Position numbers and translations under genes: made by a program | Assembly (NCBI GenBank): GCA_963169105.1 | Contig: OY720638.1 | Coordinates: 11,580,749 to 11,644,748, forward strand | Reading direction: 5' to 3' | From: Ceriagrion tenellum | Lineage: Eukaryota > Arthropoda > Insecta > Odonata > Coenagrionidae | DNA length: 64,000 bases | The notes under the pieces: model-generated | What the model was told of the DNA's origin: nothing | Database searches by the model: none | What the model saw: only the letters and a program-made list of their open reading frames with translations | Part shown: positions 60,301 through 64,000 of the stretch, piece by piece | How positions within the stretch are numbered: position 1 is the stretch's first letter | Layout: every line of letters starts with the position of its first letter

Positions 60301-63300
60301 GACGTTTTCCACGCCAGTTACTGATACTTTTAGAGAGAATTGGGTGAATCGCAATGGATTTAGAGTCAGTTGGTCAATCTTGGATAGACGGATAAGGAGG
60401 TTTAGTTTAGGAAGAGGAGGAGGGATGGGGAGGGGGAGAAGTGAGGGACGAGTAGCTGCGGTCTTTGACTCACCGCAAGCCATTGGTCGCAAATGACACG
60501 ATAATTTAACGGGTAGTGTCCTGATAACGCGTTGTCGTGCAAGATCACTATGGTGATTTGAAACGAAAAATAATTCCAAAAAGGAATATTTTAGTCTCTC
60601 TCTTTCACATTTAATTATTTCACGTTTTAACCTACCTTAAGCTTAACAAAGGGAAAGGGCATATATACATCGAGGAATGTCAACTATTTTAAGAGTCTCG
60701 TCCTAAATTTTCTGCCAGTTTTACGGAAAGCACCCTAAAATTTAAGGTATAAACAGCTCAAATAAACAGCCCATCTAACTCAAAACTATTTTTGGTGCAG
60801 AAATTGCTGCCACGGTGTTGTAATAACGGAGGTGACATATTTATAAATTATAAGTGATAATTTATAAATTAGCTTGAAGAGGCAAATTACGGTATTAAAG
60901 TCTTAAAATAAATATCTAATTACTGGCTAAGGCTATGTACCTACTGCAATTTAAAATTCATTATAGAATTAAATTCTATACTTAAATGATTGAGACATGT
61001 GCATACCTCGAGGTGATACAACAGTAGGAGAAAAGAGGAGTGCTTATGGTCGTGGTGTTAAAATTTTCACAACAGAATCCTTGAAACAGGCTTCATAGAA
61101 AAAGAGACTTAATACATATTTTCACACATCTATGGATCCGAATATGAAAAAGGTCGAGTACCAGTCGTCTACTACTACAAAATATCATCCATATACTGGA
61201 ACCAATTGCTGCCGTGTTTATTACTGTGCATGCACATATTATATGATACAAATCACCGAAAAAATTGCTCATTATATTCAATGATTTACGACTCGTCCTC
61301 CACTCATGACCACCTTCCTCTCATATCATGCTCTGTTTCCTTTTCCCTGATTAAATTAGTCCCCCACATAAATCACAAATGAAAAACATGGCCTCCATCT
61401 CCAAAGCAATTGGTATTCGTCGCTGAAAAGCGTTATAATGTTCCTTTTAATTAAAAAAAGATTCATGGTTACGGCTGATTTTTTGCCACTAGAATAATGA
61501 CAAGGAAAGCTTTTATTTTTTACTTTGGATTACCATTGAATCAAGCACTCACAGCTTAAATTAAATAATGCACAAAATGAACATCAACGAGCTCCATTTA
61601 ATTCGCATTCTAGTGACTATGGAAATAAATAATAAAAAATCTGTTGAAAAATGACAGCGAATAATGGCAAGTCTTTGCGAAAAGTCAAATTTCGCAAACA
61701 AAATAACCATTGCAGGCTCAAATGCCAAACCAAACTAAACAGGGAAATCATTATGGAAGACTATCATTAGAATCTTAGTTCAACGGAAACCTTCTTTGAT
61801 ATACGTTAAGCTTTTCCAGAATGTTAGAATTTTTTAGATGATTGGTGACTTATTAATGAATTCGGATCAATGCTTTATTCGGATCAATAGTTTAATTTTG
61901 GTAAAAACGCTACTGCATTTTTTGACCTTCTCTCTGTATTAAATGGATCAACTTACTTCGATGGCTTGAAATGAATGAATTTAGCCCGTCAAGAGACTGC
62001 CAGGCATGAGATCTCTGCAAATTCCAGGCATGGACTCTTAAGCGGGTGAAAAGTGGGCTAACCTCACCAATCCAAATTTAGGGCGGGAGTTTCGATCACG
62101 AACACATGCCATCAAAAACAATTAAACTTCGTGATTGTATAGTGGGAGGATTTTTTAGTAATGGCGCGAAACTGTTGAGAAAATGTCGCCTTGATCGCCG
62201 TCTTCCGTCCCTAGAGCGTTCCATCACTCCGTTGCTTTCATCTCTGATAATTGATGCTCACAAGAACGTGCCTGCGTCGTATCCTGCTCACCACGGGAGT
62301 TTCACTGCCCTCACCTACTTGCCGGAGGAGTAAACCGTTAGCCGGCATCTGCTCGAGGCCCTCCCACTCCCCGACCCACTCCCCGACCCACCCCCCCCCA
62401 TCCCTCGCATCAACCGCCTCACAGCCCATCCCTCCGGAGTCAGGATTCGCTTGAGTGCGACTCCCCTCCTTCCCAGTACCAACTCGAGGTTTCCGCATGG
62501 GAGACTTTATCGGTACTCTGTCGTTGCGGTAGACAGATAAATAACTGCGTGTCTCCCGATACGAGGAGCCCCGAGTTCCGTTCTTAAGCTGGTCAACTAA
62601 TGAGCGACCGTGATGCGGTGCTTTGATTCTAGGCATTTACTTGGATACCTCGCGGCCACTAAGGGATAAAGAAATTGTATCATTGGACTTCATCACCAGG
62701 GAAAAGCGTTTAATGTGAGGAGATGGGTCGAAGTGGGCCACTGTACTCTTATACAGTTGAAATGATGAGTCATCGAAGGAGAGTTGTGCCTCGTCGTGTG
62801 CAGCAATTTACATGGCAGAAAAAGATAGACGAATGATAGCGTATTTTATGGAATATATTCCCATTTTATCATCCGATATTATAGAAACACTGGAATTTTT
62901 TTTGCCGTTAGTTTTGATTTGAGATCGATAAGATTTCCATGAGCATATTTCAATTCACTAGTCACCACAGGGGCTTGCGGTCGTGGACGTGAGGATAAAG
63001 AACACGTTGAGAAGGGAATGGAGAGGGAAACGCAATTTAATTGGCAACGGTAAAAGTGAGATAGGATTTCACGGACCGGCGTCTTGCTTTGCTTATGTCA
63101 ACTCATTGGTGGGAAGAAGAAATTCTGTAGCGATTGGCTCTACGTACAATTTTTCTCATTTCGACCACATTTGCCTATCTTACAAATTTAATCCTAATCT
63201 CCGAGGGATAATCTCCGAGACGACCTGACATACAATGTGGCAGGAATTTTCCAGCTTTTCTTACTGGAGCGGGGTCGTTTTTCAACCAAAAATCTCCTAA

Positions 63301-64000
63301 AAGCTGCCTTACCCTCTCAGCTCGTATGCAAAGGAAAGCCTGTGCTTCTTTCTACCAAAGCGCTAGGCTTTCGTCTGAATTCTGATTAGTCACATTGCAT
63401 GTATGCACCATGAGAGTAAATTTACCAACTTATTAAAATGATGCAAGTAATGGAAAAGTTGTAGGCCTTTAAATCGATCTAGAAAAGGTGCAAATGAGAT
63501 TGTAATCACATGTCCCATTTAAACGGTGTAATATTAAGCCACCCGGTTACCTTTGTCATGTGAAATATGTGATTTTACTCGTATGTATATCTCCCAGAAA
63601 GCAACCAACAGTTACAAAAATCAGCACCTAATACAGTTCTGCTTAAAGTTTATAGAATACTTCAAAAATGTGTAACGGAAAAGTTTTGTAAAAAAAATGT
63701 GTAACGGAAACTCTTTTTCCTCTTGGGATATTTATATCTTTGAAATTTTTTCAATGATATCGGAATAACATTGGTTCCGTAACTACTCAAGGATAGTGTT
63801 TCTTTAGACCGATATTTTGCATCATTACTTGGACATGTGTCATTTTCATGACTTATTGACTGATTCATTCATGATTTATTGATCTAGTCATTTCATGACT
63901 TATTGATTGATTCATGACACATTGATCATCGAAGATTTAATACATACAAATCACTGAATCTTCATCCCTAATGGTGGTTTTCTAATTTCACTCGGCCTGC
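54379..64000. other. AT-rich DNA upstream of exon A, probably intron
   Basis: The gene must continue upstream of 54378, because exon A starts mid-codon and mid-domain, so this stretch is probably a very long intron. A GC-rich patch at 62.2-62.6 kb and a donor-like site at 60.47 kb were examined and not accepted as exons. Confidence 0.5.
56761..56820. repeat. (AATTT)n microsatellite
   Basis: Five or more AATTT units followed by degenerate TTAATT copies. Confidence 0.9.

Noticed and set aside
62238..62636. 132-codon minus ORF and a 67-codon plus ORF in a GC-rich patch
   Set aside because: A Pro/Ser or Gly/Glu low-complexity patch. No ankyrin similarity and no splice sites that fit the Forked-like gene.

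Overview
This is AT-rich eukaryotic DNA with very low coding density. It most likely comes from an arthropod, probably an insect. The evidence is a split gene on the minus strand that encodes a Forked/espin-type ankyrin-repeat actin-bundling protein, multi-kilobase introns, tRNA-derived SINEs, broken non-LTR retrotransposons, and GIY-YIG-bearing Penelope-like elements (PLEs). I cannot name the species. There are no bacterial-type operons, CRISPR arrays or rRNA genes, and I found no functional tRNA gene.

The host gene reads from high to low coordinates between about 54.4 and 33.7 kb. Five exons are supported by frame, splice sites and homology: 54195-54378 and 46325-46510 (ankyrin repeats), 44481-44621 (end of the last repeat plus a Cys-rich linker), 39417-39687 (Pro/Gly/Arg-rich) and 34097 down to about 33692 (Ser-rich). 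Phases join cleanly at every junction except between the 44.5 and 39.6 kb exons, where at least one exon is probably unseen. The first ankyrin repeats and the start codon must lie beyond 64 kb, or outside what I could recognise.

The second major region, 19.1-31.5 kb, is a nested mobile-element island bounded and punctuated by long (TA)n tracts. From left to right it holds: a decayed minus-strand PLE (19.2-22.0 kb); a Ty3/gypsy-type LTR retrotransposon (22049-26676) with matching 301-bp LTRs, whose integrase lies upstream of its reverse transcriptase; two nearly perfect palindromes with 112-bp and 108-bp arms (27.16-27.38 and 27.46-27.68 kb); a plus-strand PLE fragment fused to a tRNA-like SINE segment (27.8-29.3 kb); and a large inverted repeat with arms of about 641 bp (29.45-31.36 kb) that carries two opposed copies of a GIY-YIG endonuclease. 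Three unrelated PLE-type 3' regions share one small fold that resembles a hammerhead-ribozyme core.

The remaining sequence, including 1-19 kb, most introns and 54.4-64 kb, is mostly non-coding. It is sprinkled with SINE heads, LINE fragments, short inverted repeats, a pre-miRNA-sized hairpin in the largest intron, and some GC-rich repeat patches at 8.8-13.7 kb.
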